Shown here: one piece after another, positions 33,759-42,744 of the stretch | Layout: each line of letters opens with the position of its first letter | Numbering within the stretch: the stretch's first letter is position 1 | DNA from: Oscillospiraceae bacterium | GTDB lineage: Bacteria > Bacillota > Clostridia > Oscillospirales > JAAYXM01 | Length of the DNA stretch: 64,000 nucleotides | Assembly (NCBI GenBank): GCA_017409405.1 | Contig: JAFQSU010000046.1 | Coordinates: 1 to 64,000 of the forward strand | Direction: 5' to 3' | The notes under the pieces: model-generated | What the model was told of the DNA's origin: nothing | Database searches by the model: none | The model's input: only the letters and a program-made list of their open reading frames with translations | Translations under genes and position numbers: made by a program

Positions 33759-33792
33759 AGAGTAAGGGCACATCAACATTCGCCCTTACTCT
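33759..33792 (+). terminator. Terminator after spoIVB
   Basis: AGAGTAAGGGC and GCCCTTACTCT form a perfect 11-base stem just after the stop codon, followed by GTTTAT. Confidence 0.8.
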
Positions 33793-33797
33793 GTTTA

Positions 33798-34019
33798 TAT
33801 GCTTCAATATGCAGTTTTTGCATATAATTTTTAATTTATATATGCAATAATTGCATATATGTATTGCATATTTCAATGATGGGGTATTGTAGGGTACGAT
33901 GCCCACATCGTACCGCCTTGGATATAATGGGTGGATGCGAGCATCCGCCACTACAATCTACACCTCACCACCGCCTATGGTGGAGCCTCCCCTCAAGGGG
34001 AAGCCTTTCGGAATAGCTC
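33798..34019. repeat. AT-rich palindromes and dispersed hairpin repeats
   Basis: This gene-free stretch has two parts. Bases 33798-33872 are AT-rich with repeated ATATGCA/TGCATAT words, including the perfect inverted repeat TATATGCAAT-A-ATTGCATATA at 33839-33859. Bases 33889-34010 hold three hairpin units: GGTACGATGCCCACATCGTACC, GGGTGGATGCGAGCATCCGCC (related to 5073-5092), and CTCCCCTCAAGGGGAAG (related to 5001-5021). No coding frame is supported. Confidence 0.7.
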
Positions 34020-34032
34020 CTTACCAGAATTT

Positions 34033-34251
34033 TTATTTATTAGTTTCAGGGTTGTCGGTTCTCTCTAAAATATAGTCTACAGATACGTTGAAAAAATCTG
34101 CAAGCTTTATGAGTGTTGAGGTTGGGATGTCAATATCACCACGTTCATAATTGCTGTATACACGCTGACTGCACGACAGAATCTCCCCCATTTTTGCCTG
34201 TGTCAGGTCTCGGTCTTCTCGCATATCTCTGATACGTTTATACAAAGGCAT
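34033..34251 (-). CDS. Small XRE-family DNA-binding protein
   Basis: A 72-residue (or 78 from the ATG at 34269) helix-turn-helix protein. The HTH is LTQAKMGEILSCSQRVYSNYERGD, followed by the usual DIPTSTLIKLADFFNVSVDYIL. No other domain is present. The start at 34251 (MPLYKRIRD) is favoured by homology and the AAAGCGG upstream, but is not certain. A perfect inverted repeat at 34314-34334, about 60 bases upstream, is a likely operator. It may regulate itself and a rightward promoter there. No toxin, phage or transposon gene adjoins it. Confidence 0.85.
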   Translation of the reverse strand: MPLYKRIRDMREDRDLTQAKMGEILSCSQRVYSNYERGDIDIPTSTLIKLADFFNVSVDYILERTDNPETNK

Positions 34252-34307
34252 AACATCACCGCTTTCCATATATTTTACTTTTATTATACATAGAAAGTTT
34301 TTCGCTA

Positions 34308-34336
34308 TTGACTTTTAGCGAATAAATCGCTAAACT
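34308..34336 (+). promoter_or_regulatory. Rightward promoter overlapping an XRE-type operator
   Basis: TTGACT (34308-34313), 17 bases and TAAACT (34331-34336) form a promoter pointing away from the XRE gene. Its spacer holds the inverted repeat TTTAGCGA-5-TCGCTAAA (34314-34334), with another half site TCGCTA at 34302-34307. No rightward gene follows before spo0A; a hairpin at 34373-34413 would end the transcript after about 70 bases. The same -35, -10 and TTTAGCGAAT core are found at the his promoter. Confidence 0.6.
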
Positions 34337-34372
34337 ATAAATCAAGAAAGACATCTTTCTTCGGTCACGCAA

Positions 34373-34413
34373 ACAAACATCCTCTCACCATATCAAAGTG
34401 AGAGGATGTTTGT
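34373..34413. terminator. Strong hairpin between XRE region and RNA methyltransferase gene
   Basis: ACAAACATCCTCTCAC and GTGAGAGGATGTTTGT form a perfect 16-base stem with a 9-base loop. It terminates the leftward methyltransferase gene ending at 34425 and could also end a short rightward RNA from the promoter at 34308. Confidence 0.8.
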
Positions 34414-34424
34414 AAATATTCTAT

Positions 34425-35237
34425 TTATTTTCTTCCAAGCTCCCAGAATGCAACAGCGCTTGCCGCCGCAACATTCAGTGAATCAACACCATGGGACATA
34501 GGGATTTTAACGGTATAATCACATTCCGAAATTGTGTTTTCACGAAGTCCATCGCCCTCTGTACCGAGAACAACGGCAAGCTTTTCTTCCGCCTTCACAC
34601 GCTCGTCGTCTATATCGAGAGTATTATCGCAAAGTGCCATTGCGACGGTTTTAAAGCCGAGGTTTCTGAGTGTTTCCTGCCACGGCTTGTCTGTGTCGAA
34701 AAATGTCCACGGAATCTGAAAAACAGTGCCCATGCTGACCCTTGCAGACCGTCGGTACAGCGGATTTGAGCATCCGGGAGTGAGAAGCACGGCATCCATT
34801 CCGAGAGCCGCCGCACTCCTGAATATTGCACCGAGGTTTGTCGGGTTCATAACCTCTTCAAGAACCGCAATCCGATTTGCGTTGCGGCAGATTTCTTCGG
34901 CTTTTGGAAGTGTGGGACGAAGCATTGCGCAAAGCATACCGCGTGTCAGCTTATAGCCTGTAAGCTGAGTCAGCACGTCAAACTCAGCTGTGTAAACCGG
35001 AATATCTCCGCATCTCGCGATAACATCCTTCGCCTCACCGTTTATGTGATTTTTTTCGCACAGAAACGACAGCGGAACACAGCCGGCATCCAGTGCGCGT
35101 TCTATTACCTTGGGGCTTTCTGCAATAAACTGTCCCTTTTTCGGCTCTTCGCGGTTTAAAAGCTGTGCCTCGGTAAGCCTTGCATACACATCAAGCTCGG
35201 GTGCTTTGAAATCTGTTATTTCAATTACATTCGCCAT
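34425..35237 (-). CDS. TrmH/SpoU-family RNA methyltransferase
   Basis: A 270-residue SPOUT methyltransferase that probably 2'-O-methylates a ribose in rRNA or tRNA. An N-terminal substrate-binding domain (residues 1-110) precedes the knotted catalytic domain. The three family motifs are present: NPTNLGAIFRSAAALGMDAV, VVLGTEGDGL and IPMSHGVDSLNVAAASAVAF. The exact RNA target cannot be told. It stands alone, facing away from spo0A, with a hairpin terminator after it. Confidence 0.9.
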   Translation of the reverse strand: MANVIEITDFKAPELDVYARLTEAQLLNREEPKKGQFIAESPKVIERALDAGCVPLSFLCEKNHINGEAKDVIARCGDIPVYTAEFDVLTQLTGYKLTRGMLCAMLRPTLPKAEEICRNANRIAVLEEVMNPTNLGAIFRSAAALGMDAVLLTPGCSNPLYRRSARVSMGTVFQIPWTFFDTDKPWQETLRNLGFKTVAMALCDNTLDIDDERVKAEEKLAVVLGTEGDGLRENTISECDYTVKIPMSHGVDSLNVAAASAVAFWELGRK

Positions 35238-35418
35238 ATTACTTCTCCAATTTATGAATCTTGTTCTATTATAATTTCCAAAGCATCATATGTCAAATGC
35301 AAAATCAATCAAACGCTGTCGAAATAATTTCCAAAAAATGTAAAATAACCTATTGCTAATTTTGGTAAAATATGGTAAAATGACGTTGTAAAAAAACAAC
35401 AACGAAGGAAGGATTTAA

Positions 35419-36201
35419 ATGGGAAATAGGATAAGAGTGCTTATTGCGGAGGAAAACAAAGAATTTCGGGAGAATATTGCAAACTCAATCGAAGCCGAGA
35501 TTGGAATGGAGCTGGTATATAAAACCTGTGACGGAGCGGATGCGATATCAAAGATTACGTCTCTCTCCCCTGACGTTGCAGTTATAGGAAGCATGCTTCC
35601 GTCAGTAGACGGTCTCGGCGTGGTTCAGGCAATAAATGCATCTGACATGAAGAAAAAACCTATGATATTCATGACTGCACTTACTGCAAGCGAACCGCTT
35701 GCCCAGGCATCGGCGACGCTTGGAGTGACGTATTTTATGGTAAAGCCGTTTACCGCAGAAACCCTTATCGACCGAATAAGAATGTTTGCAGGTGAAAACG
35801 GAATCACACGCCGCTCGGATCTTCCGGCGGCATCTCAGGAAAGTATTGAGCTTATGGTAACCTCCATAATCCATGAAATCGGAGTTCCGGCGCACATAAA
35901 GGGTTATCACTATCTGCGAGAGGCAATAATCCTTGCCGTAAATGACATTGATGTAATAAATGCTATAACAAAGGTTCTCTATCCGACTGTTGCACGGAAA
36001 TTTCAGACAACACCGTCACGTGTCGAACGTGCGATACGCCATGCAATAGAAACGGCATGGAACAGAGGTGACCTTGATACACTAAACAGATTTTTCGGCT
36101 ATACAGTATCAAACACAAAAGGCAAGCCGACCAACTCGGAATTCATAGCTATGATAGCAGATAAGCTCAACCTTGAGCTCAAACAGCAGGTAGCAGTATA
36201 A
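35419..36201 (+). CDS. spo0A: Spo0A with a non-phosphorylatable receiver domain
   Basis: A 260-residue orthologue of the master sporulation regulator. Residues 140-260 form the well-conserved DNA-binding domain ([47 protein letters not shown]). The receiver domain (1-125) departs from the norm. The phospho-accepting Asp (in PDVLVLDIIMP of Bacillus) is Gly57 here ([11 protein letters not shown]), and the acidic pair DD is Glu11-Glu12. The switch Thr (IFMTAL) and Lys (FMVKPF) remain. The frame is uninterrupted. Control by a phosphorelay seems unlikely; the protein may be constitutive or regulated otherwise. AAGGAAGG precedes the ATG. Confidence 0.95.
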   Translation: MGNRIRVLIAEENKEFRENIANSIEAEIGMELVYKTCDGADAISKITSLSPDVAVIGSMLPSVDGLGVVQAINASDMKKKPMIFMTALTASEPLAQASATLGVTYFMVKPFTAETLIDRIRMFAGENGITRRSDLPAASQESIELMVTSIIHEIGVPAHIKGYHYLREAIILAVNDIDVINAITKVLYPTVARKFQTTPSRVERAIRHAIETAWNRGDLDTLNRFFGYTVSNTKGKPTNSEFIAMIADKLNLELKQQVAV

Positions 36202-36601
36202 AAAGTGAGATGTAAAAAGTCCGGAACGCAAAAAGGCAGTAATAGTACGGATTACAGTTAGCTTGTAATAATTAAAACGTGAAATATTGTTGGAAAATCT
36301 CATATTATTCGATTTTTCTGTATATAGAAGCCTTTTTGCTACGAACAAACTTTGCCTCTCGGCGTACCCACGTACGCCTTCGGGTAACCTGCAAATACCT
36401 GTATACAGGCATTTTCAGCTCAGTTTGTCCGTTCCAAAGCGTTTTCCTGTCTCCACCAAAAAAAGGTAATGTAAAAAACTCGTTTTTTACATTACCTTTT
36501 TTGTGTGCAAACATGAAGGAAGGATGAAAAAATTTTTTATTACAGAAAATGCATAATCTTTGTTAAAAATGCAACAATGGATGTTTATTTTTTAACAATT
36601 A
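36202..36601. other. Gene-free stretch after spo0A with a nested palindrome
   Basis: No coding frame is supported in this 400-base part. Bases 36343-36428 form a nested structure: outer arms ACAAACT/AGTTTGT enclose GGCGTAC-4-GTACGCC (36361-36378) and the perfect palindrome CCTGTATACAGG (36398-36409), itself flanked by nearly symmetric bases. This resembles a small MITE or a structured RNA. A strong bidirectional terminator follows at 36458-36502. The remainder is AT-rich without clear signals. Confidence 0.6.
36458..36502. terminator. Strong bidirectional terminator after spo0A
   Basis: AAAAGGTAATGTAAAAAAC (36461-36479) pairs perfectly with GTTTTTTACATTACCTTTT (36482-36500), with A and T runs on the two sides. 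Confidence 0.85.
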
Positions 36602-36752
36602 TTGTATTTTTTTACAATATATTGTATAATAATTTCGATTTCGGGTTTTTTCGGCATGAAATAAATCCGAGCCATCCCCGTTCTTGCGGCAGAAGCTTTC
36701 GCATATGCTCAGAACAGGGAAATTAAATACAATTTTATAGGAGGCAAACCCC
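36602..36752 (+). promoter_or_regulatory. Promoter and structured leader of the membrane pyrophosphatase gene
   Basis: TTGTAT (36602-36607), 17 bases and TATAAT (36625-36630) give a start near 36637 and a leader of about 115 bases. In the leader, CCCGTTCT (from about 36677) can pair with AGAACAGGG (ending about 36720, one bulged A), enclosing TGCG/CGCA. GGAGG lies 8 bases before the ATG at 36753. The hairpin suggests a regulatory RNA element, possibly ion-sensing, but no class is recognised with confidence. Confidence 0.5.
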
Positions 36753-38855
36753 ATGGCACCATATGTTATTGTGCTTACCGTCATTGTCCTCACCCTCGCC
36801 TACATTGCGTTCAACTACGCTCGTATCCGCGGGATGAGCGAAGGCACAGCAGAGATGACGGAAATGGCTGCGATTATCCGCAGCGGTTCTGCAACATTCA
36901 TGAAGACGGAGTACAAAACGATTTCAATCGTTGTTCTTCTCGTCGCACTTGTCTTCTCACTGTTTATTGAGAAAACAAGCGGAATCACATTCATTATGGG
37001 TGCGGCAATGAGCAGCATCGTTTGCGTTCTCGGTATGAGAAGCGCAACATATGCAAATGTCCGTACCGCAAACAAGGCACGCGAATCTCTCTCCATCGGT
37101 GAAACCGTAAAGGTTGCACTTTGTGGCGGAAGTATTTCAGGTCTTGCGGTTCAGGCTTTCGGTATGCTCGGTCTTGTGGCCGTTCTCTTTATGTGGGGCG
37201 GCGTTGATGCAGATGCTGTCGGCTCAGGCTTCCTTGCAAACCTCACCTGCAATCCGTCCATCATGCGCATCTCCACTTATTCTCTCGGTTGCTCGGTTGT
37301 TGCTATGTTCAACCGTGTTGCCGGCGGTAACTACACAAAAGCGGCTGATATCTCGGCAGACATCCTTGCAAAAATCCGTCACGATATGCCGGAAGACGAC
37401 AGCCGTGTTCCGAACGTCGTTGCAGACTTTATCGGTGACAACGTAAACGATATCGCAGGTAACTGCTCTGACCTTCTTGAAAGCTTTGTTGCAACAATGT
37501 CCGCTGCTATCATGATTGCTGTTGCAAACTTCGCAAAAATGGGCGAGGCTGTGTTTACGGCAACAGCACTTTTCCCGATTATCCTTGCAGGCGGCGGCCT
37601 TCTCGGTTGCCTTCTCGGCCTTGCATTTGCAGCAATCCGCAAAATGGGTGACAACCCGTCCCGTGAGCTCAATCTTGCAACATGGATTTCTGCAGGCCTT
37701 ACAATCATAATCGGACTCATTGCTTCCTATATTATATTTAAAGATGTTGCCATTGCAGATTTCCGTCTCGGATGGTTAAGCCCGTGGATTGCCAGCGTTT
37801 TGGGTATCATCTGCGGTATCGCAATCGGTACGATTACAGAATACTATACAAGTGCTGACTTCAAACCCACAAAAGAGCTTGCTGAAATGGCAAAGGACGG
37901 CGAAAGCTTTGTTATCACCAAGGGTGATGCAATCGGTTCACGTTCCTGCCTTGCACCTATTCTTCTCATAGGTATCGCTCTTGTTGTTTCCGGTATCATC
38001 TGCGGTACATACGGAATCGCAATATCTGCTCTCGGTATGCTTGCCTTTGTTGGTGCAACCGTTTCAATTGACGCATTCGGTCCGATTGCCGACAACGCAG
38101 GCGGTCTTGCAGAGTCCTGCCACCTTGCTCCCGAAGTTCGTGTTATCACCGACAAGCTTGACTCTGTAGGTAACACAACAGCGGCTATCGGTAAGGGCTT
38201 TGCTATCGGTTCTGCCGCATTTGCAACAGTTTCCCTTATTACCGCATATGTCGGCAACTATTCAGCAGGCGCACCTGTTCTTAACATGGCTTCGTTCATT
38301 GTTGTCGCCGGTGCTCTTATCGGCGGCGCACTTGTTGAGTACTTCTCCGCTCTTCTTACTGACAACACAATCGAGTCTGCACGTCTCATGGCAGAGGAAG
38401 GCGACCGTCAGCTCTCAATTCCCGGTGTTCTTGAAGGCACAGTAAAGCCGGAATATAACCGCTGTATTGAAATGGCTGCAAAGCAGGCTCTTAAGAAGAT
38501 GCTTGTTCCGTCAATGCTTGCCCTTCTCATCCCGATTGGCGGAGGCTTCCTGTTCGGTGTAGAGTTTGTAGGCGGTATCCTCGTCGGTGCAACTGTCTGC
38601 GCTATCCCGAGAGCTCTGTTCATGGGCAACTCCGGCGGCGCATTTGATAATGCGAAGAAGTGCATCGAAAGCGGTGCAATCGAGGGTCACGGCAAGGGCT
38701 CTGCGGCTCACAAGGCGGCTGTTACGGGCGACACTGTCGGCGACACAAGAAAAGACGTTGTCGGTGTTGCACTTGACATTTTCATAAAGATGATGTCAAC
38801 CGTAGCAAACACACTCGTAACGATTATCAGAAACTTTACATTGTTCAGATTCTAA
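36753..38855 (+). CDS. hppA: Membrane-bound PPi-energised ion pump, divergent type
   Basis: A 700-residue integral membrane pyrophosphatase with about 16 membrane segments; it couples PPi hydrolysis to Na+ or H+ export. Substrate-site Asp motifs are recognisable but altered. [18 protein letters not shown] stands for the usual [33 protein letters not shown] for DNVGDCAGMAADL, and [18 protein letters not shown] for [28 protein letters not shown] is near-normal. [16 protein letters not shown] has the Ala associated with K+-dependent enzymes (Lys in K+-independent ones). The ion pumped cannot be fixed from sequence. It is monocistronic. Confidence 0.9.
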   Translation: [700 protein letters not shown]

Positions 38856-38864
38856 CTTTCCCAT

Positions 38865-38908
38865 AAAAAAGCGAGGCATGGAGTGAAAAATTCATGCCTC
38901 GCTTTTTT
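38865..38908 (+). terminator. Terminator of hppA
   Basis: AAAAAAGCGAGGCATG and CATGCCTCGCTTTTTT form a perfect 16-base stem, 9 bases after the stop codon, ending in a T run. Confidence 0.9.
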
Positions 38909-38920
38909 CGACAGTCTTAC

Positions 38921-38959
38921 AGCACAACACCGCATGGACAAGCCATGCGGTGTTGTGCT
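38921..38959 (-). terminator. Terminator of gdhA
   Basis: AGCACAACACCGCATGG and CCATGCGGTGTTGTGCT form a perfect 17-base stem with a 5-base loop, about 30 bases after the gdhA stop. The flanking T-run on the minus strand is weak. Confidence 0.75.
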
Positions 38960-38988
38960 ATAATAATGATGGTGGGGAGAGTAGTCGT

Positions 38989-40374
<1,386 letters not shown>

Positions 40375-40391
40375 TTATCAGTATGTCCAAT

Positions 40392-40420
40392 AGTATAGCA
40401 CGCAATTTTGGTTATGTCAA
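40392..40420 (-). promoter_or_regulatory. Promoter of gdhA
   Basis: On the minus strand, perfect TTGACA (40420-40415), 17 bases and TATACT (40397-40392), 54 bases before the start codon. This is the best sigma-A promoter in the window. Confidence 0.8.
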
Positions 40421-40573
40421 CTTTCAAAAATGTCGTTAAATAAACAACAATATAACGTAAAATATATATTTTTGAAATAAACCTGCAAATGACTTGCAAA
40501 ATATGTAAAATTCTACATAAAATCTGCATAAAATAACAACTAATTTATTTTTTAACAAGAAGAGGTAATGAAT

Positions 40574-41350
40574 ATGCTTTTGTCGGGAATGACAGACGAG
40601 CTTATATATGTAATTGAAAATAAGGGATATACCGATTTTTCACCGTGCAGTCTCGGCAGGGAAATATGTAAGCCGGGAAAGTTTTTCGGCTTTGTTATGC
40701 GTGATTATTATCTGATTCACTTTATCGTTTCCGGTACGGGCGTGTTTGAAAATCCAAACGGGAAAGTGCAAGTGAATTCAGGGCAGGCATTTCTCATCCG
40801 TCCGGGCGAGAGCTGCAGGTATACCGCGGATGAAAACTCTCCGTGGACGTATATGTGGATAGGATTTAACGGAGAGCTTGCAAAAAGATTTGATAATATT
40901 CCCGATGTTTTTGATGTGGATGGCAAAATTTTTGATGAAATTTCACGCACATTTGATATGGAGACAGGTGCCGAGGAAAGTCTTGCGGCAATTCTGTTCA
41001 AGCTGTGCGCAGAGCTTTCTGCAATAAAGCCCAAGCGCGATTATGTAAAACGGATAACCGATTTTATAGATATAAACTACATGCGCGACATAAGAGTTTG
41101 CGACATTGCCGACATGCTTCATATTGACAGAAAATACCTTGCGAGAATATTCAAGGAAAAGAAAGGGGTTTCGATAAAGCAGTATCTTACGGATACGCGC
41201 ATGAGAGAAGCAAAAAAACTGCTCAAGGACGGATACAGAGTGGGTGAAACTGCGGCACTTGTCGGATACTCTGACGGATTTATATTTTCAAAGGCATACA
41301 AAAAGTATTTCGGTACCGCACCGAAGGAACACAAAAAAAGAGGACTGTAG
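40574..41350 (+). CDS. AraC-family transcriptional regulator
   Basis: A 258-residue regulator with an N-terminal cupin-like sensing domain (residues 30-90: YLIHFIVSGTGVFENPNGK, FLIRPGESCRYTADE) and a C-terminal AraC double helix-turn-helix (from about residue 160: RVCDIADMLHIDRKYLARIFKEKKG, VGETAALVGYSDGFIFSKAYKKYFG). It probably responds to a sugar or sugar derivative, but no sugar gene adjoins. I chose the ATG at 40574, 8 bases after AGAGG. The upstream 150 bases are very AT-rich, with the imperfect symmetric sequence ATGTAAAATTCTACAT. Confidence 0.9.
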   Translation: MLLSGMTDELIYVIENKGYTDFSPCSLGREICKPGKFFGFVMRDYYLIHFIVSGTGVFENPNGKVQVNSGQAFLIRPGESCRYTADENSPWTYMWIGFNGELAKRFDNIPDVFDVDGKIFDEISRTFDMETGAEESLAAILFKLCAELSAIKPKRDYVKRITDFIDINYMRDIRVCDIADMLHIDRKYLARIFKEKKGVSIKQYLTDTRMREAKKLLKDGYRVGETAALVGYSDGFIFSKAYKKYFGTAPKEHKKRGL

Positions 41351-41373
41351 CAAAATGGATTTTGCTACAGTCC
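41342..41373. terminator. Bidirectional terminator between araC-like and fumarase genes
   Basis: GGACTGTAGCAAAA and TTTTGCTACAGTCC form a 14-base stem with a 4-base loop between two converging genes. The 5' arm overlaps the last codons of the regulator. Confidence 0.8.
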
Positions 41374-41384
41374 CTTTAATAGCT

Positions 41385-41939
41385 TTAAAGCCTTTTGTAT
41401 TTTTCGCGCTCCGTAAGGAACAGGTTGCCGCCGACCGAGTCGATGGCAACGGTGCACGGAAGGTCTTCCACCGTCATGCGCTTTATTGATTCACAGCCGA
41501 GCTCGGGAAAGGCAATAACCTCGGCACTCTTTATGGATTTTGCGACAAGCGCGCCGGCACCTCCGACGGCACAGAGATAAACCGCACCGTTTCGGACAAT
41601 GGCGTCGCAAACCGCAGTGTCACGCTCACCCTTGCCGATCATGCAGGAAAGCCCAAGGTCTAAAAGCCTCGGTGCAAAACCGTCCATACGCCCCGAGGTG
41701 GTAGGACCGCACGCACCGACGGGTGCGCCGTTTTTCCCGGGAGTCGGACCTGCGTAGTAGATAACGGCACCCGAAAGCTCAAACGGGAGAGGACTGCCCT
41801 CGTCTAAAAGTGCGAAGATGCGCTTATGAGCGGCATCCCGGGCGGTGTAGATTGTGCCCGTGAGGAGAACGGAGTCCCCTGCACGGAGCGTAGGGATAAC
41901 ATTAAGTAATTCATCGGTTGATATTTTTATGGAAGCCAC
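41385..41939 (-). CDS. Class I fumarase / tartrate dehydratase, beta subunit (orphan)
   Basis: About 184 residues, matching the beta subunit (or C-terminal domain) of Fe-S hydro-lyases such as two-part fumarase. Family motifs are LLTGTIYTARDAAHKRI, YYAGPTPGKNGAPVGACGPTTSGRMD, MIGKG and FPELGCESI. The [4Fe-4S] cluster is carried by the alpha subunit, normally encoded just upstream, yet no alpha gene is in this window. I chose the GTG at 41939 after AAAGGA; a TTG at 41957 is possible. It forms a leftward unit with thioredoxin and the DivIVA-like gene. Confidence 0.88.
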   Translation of the reverse strand: MASIKISTDELLNVIPTLRAGDSVLLTGTIYTARDAAHKRIFALLDEGSPLPFELSGAVIYYAGPTPGKNGAPVGACGPTTSGRMDGFAPRLLDLGLSCMIGKGERDTAVCDAIVRNGAVYLCAVGGAGALVAKSIKSAEVIAFPELGCESIKRMTVEDLPCTVAIDSVGGNLFLTEREKYKRL

Positions 41940-41975
41940 TGTGGATTTTCCTTTCAAACTCTATGTAAAAGTAAG

Positions 41976-42719
41976 TTATTCTTCGTCTGATGCAAGACGA
42001 CCCTTGATGCTTTCAACCCTGTCCCGGGTGTCGTTTACTGCATCAATGAGATTTGTGACGTTGTTTTTGACGGAATCGGTTATGCGGGAAATTCTTGAAT
42101 CAATGCTCTCAACCTCTGCCTTAAGTGCATCAACAAGTCTTGACACACCCATTACGGAGTCAGAGGTTTCGCGGAATGCAGCTTCTTTCTTTTCGTCAAA
42201 GCTTTTACGACGGCAGGAAAGCTCTTCTTCGAGGCTGCGGCGTGTTTCCTGCGCCTCGGTTTCGGCACCGGCGATAATCTCCGATGCACGTCTGCGTGCC
42301 GCAATTTCGATATCTGCAAGCTCTGCCTTGCGTGCAGTGTATTCACCCTCTATTGAAGAGAGGGTCTCGACCCTGTCCAGAAGCTCGGCACATGTCCCGT
42401 TAAGCCTTTCGATAGTGCTCTCATATTGCGAAAGCTTCAAAAGCGCGACATCATGCTCGGAGATAAGAGCATTGTGCTTTTCACGGAGCAAGGCAAGCTC
42501 TTCGCTCTCCTTTGTGAGTGCGGTAAGTTTTTCTTCGGCATTACGAAGCTTTTCGGAAAGAGCGTCTTTCTCATCGGAAGCTGCGAGCAAGCCCTCTTCC
42601 GCAGCTTTAATCTGAGCGGTGTATTTCTCTGTTGCTTCTTCGATGTACTTGTTGACATCCTCACGCGAGAAACCGCCGAAGAGAGATTTGCGAAAAACCT
42701 TTTTCTCTGTTGTATCCAT
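41976..42719 (-). CDS. DivIVA-domain coiled-coil protein
   Basis: A 247-residue protein. Residues 10-35 (FRKSLFGGFSREDVNKYIEE) form a DivIVA/GpsB-type N-terminus that senses curved membrane or binds division proteins. Residues 35-245 are almost all heptad-rich coiled coil, with many Glu, Lys, Ala and Leu. It probably acts at the division site or cell pole as a scaffold; the exact partner is unknown. It lies between thioredoxin and the fumarase beta gene on the same strand, with GGGGG before its ATG. Confidence 0.85.
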   Translation of the reverse strand: MDTTEKKVFRKSLFGGFSREDVNKYIEEATEKYTAQIKAAEEGLLAASDEKDALSEKLRNAEEKLTALTKESEELALLREKHNALISEHDVALLKLSQYESTIERLNGTCAELLDRVETLSSIEGEYTARKAELADIEIAARRRASEIIAGAETEAQETRRSLEEELSCRRKSFDEKKEAAFRETSDSVMGVSRLVDALKAEVESIDSRISRITDSVKNNVTNLIDAVNDTRDRVESIKGRLASDEE

Positions 42720-42744
42720 ATAAATACCCCCAAAAATTCAGGAT

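Noticed and set aside
36305-36514. A 69-codon minus-strand frame after spo0A
   Set aside because: It is the translation of the palindromic element and terminator, basic and without a ribosome site; no protein is supported.
41854-42615. A 253-codon Ser/Arg-rich frame on the plus strand
   Set aside because: It lies opposite the DivIVA-like gene; its low-complexity composition is what a Glu/Lys/Ala-rich coiled coil gives when read on the other strand. No ribosome site.
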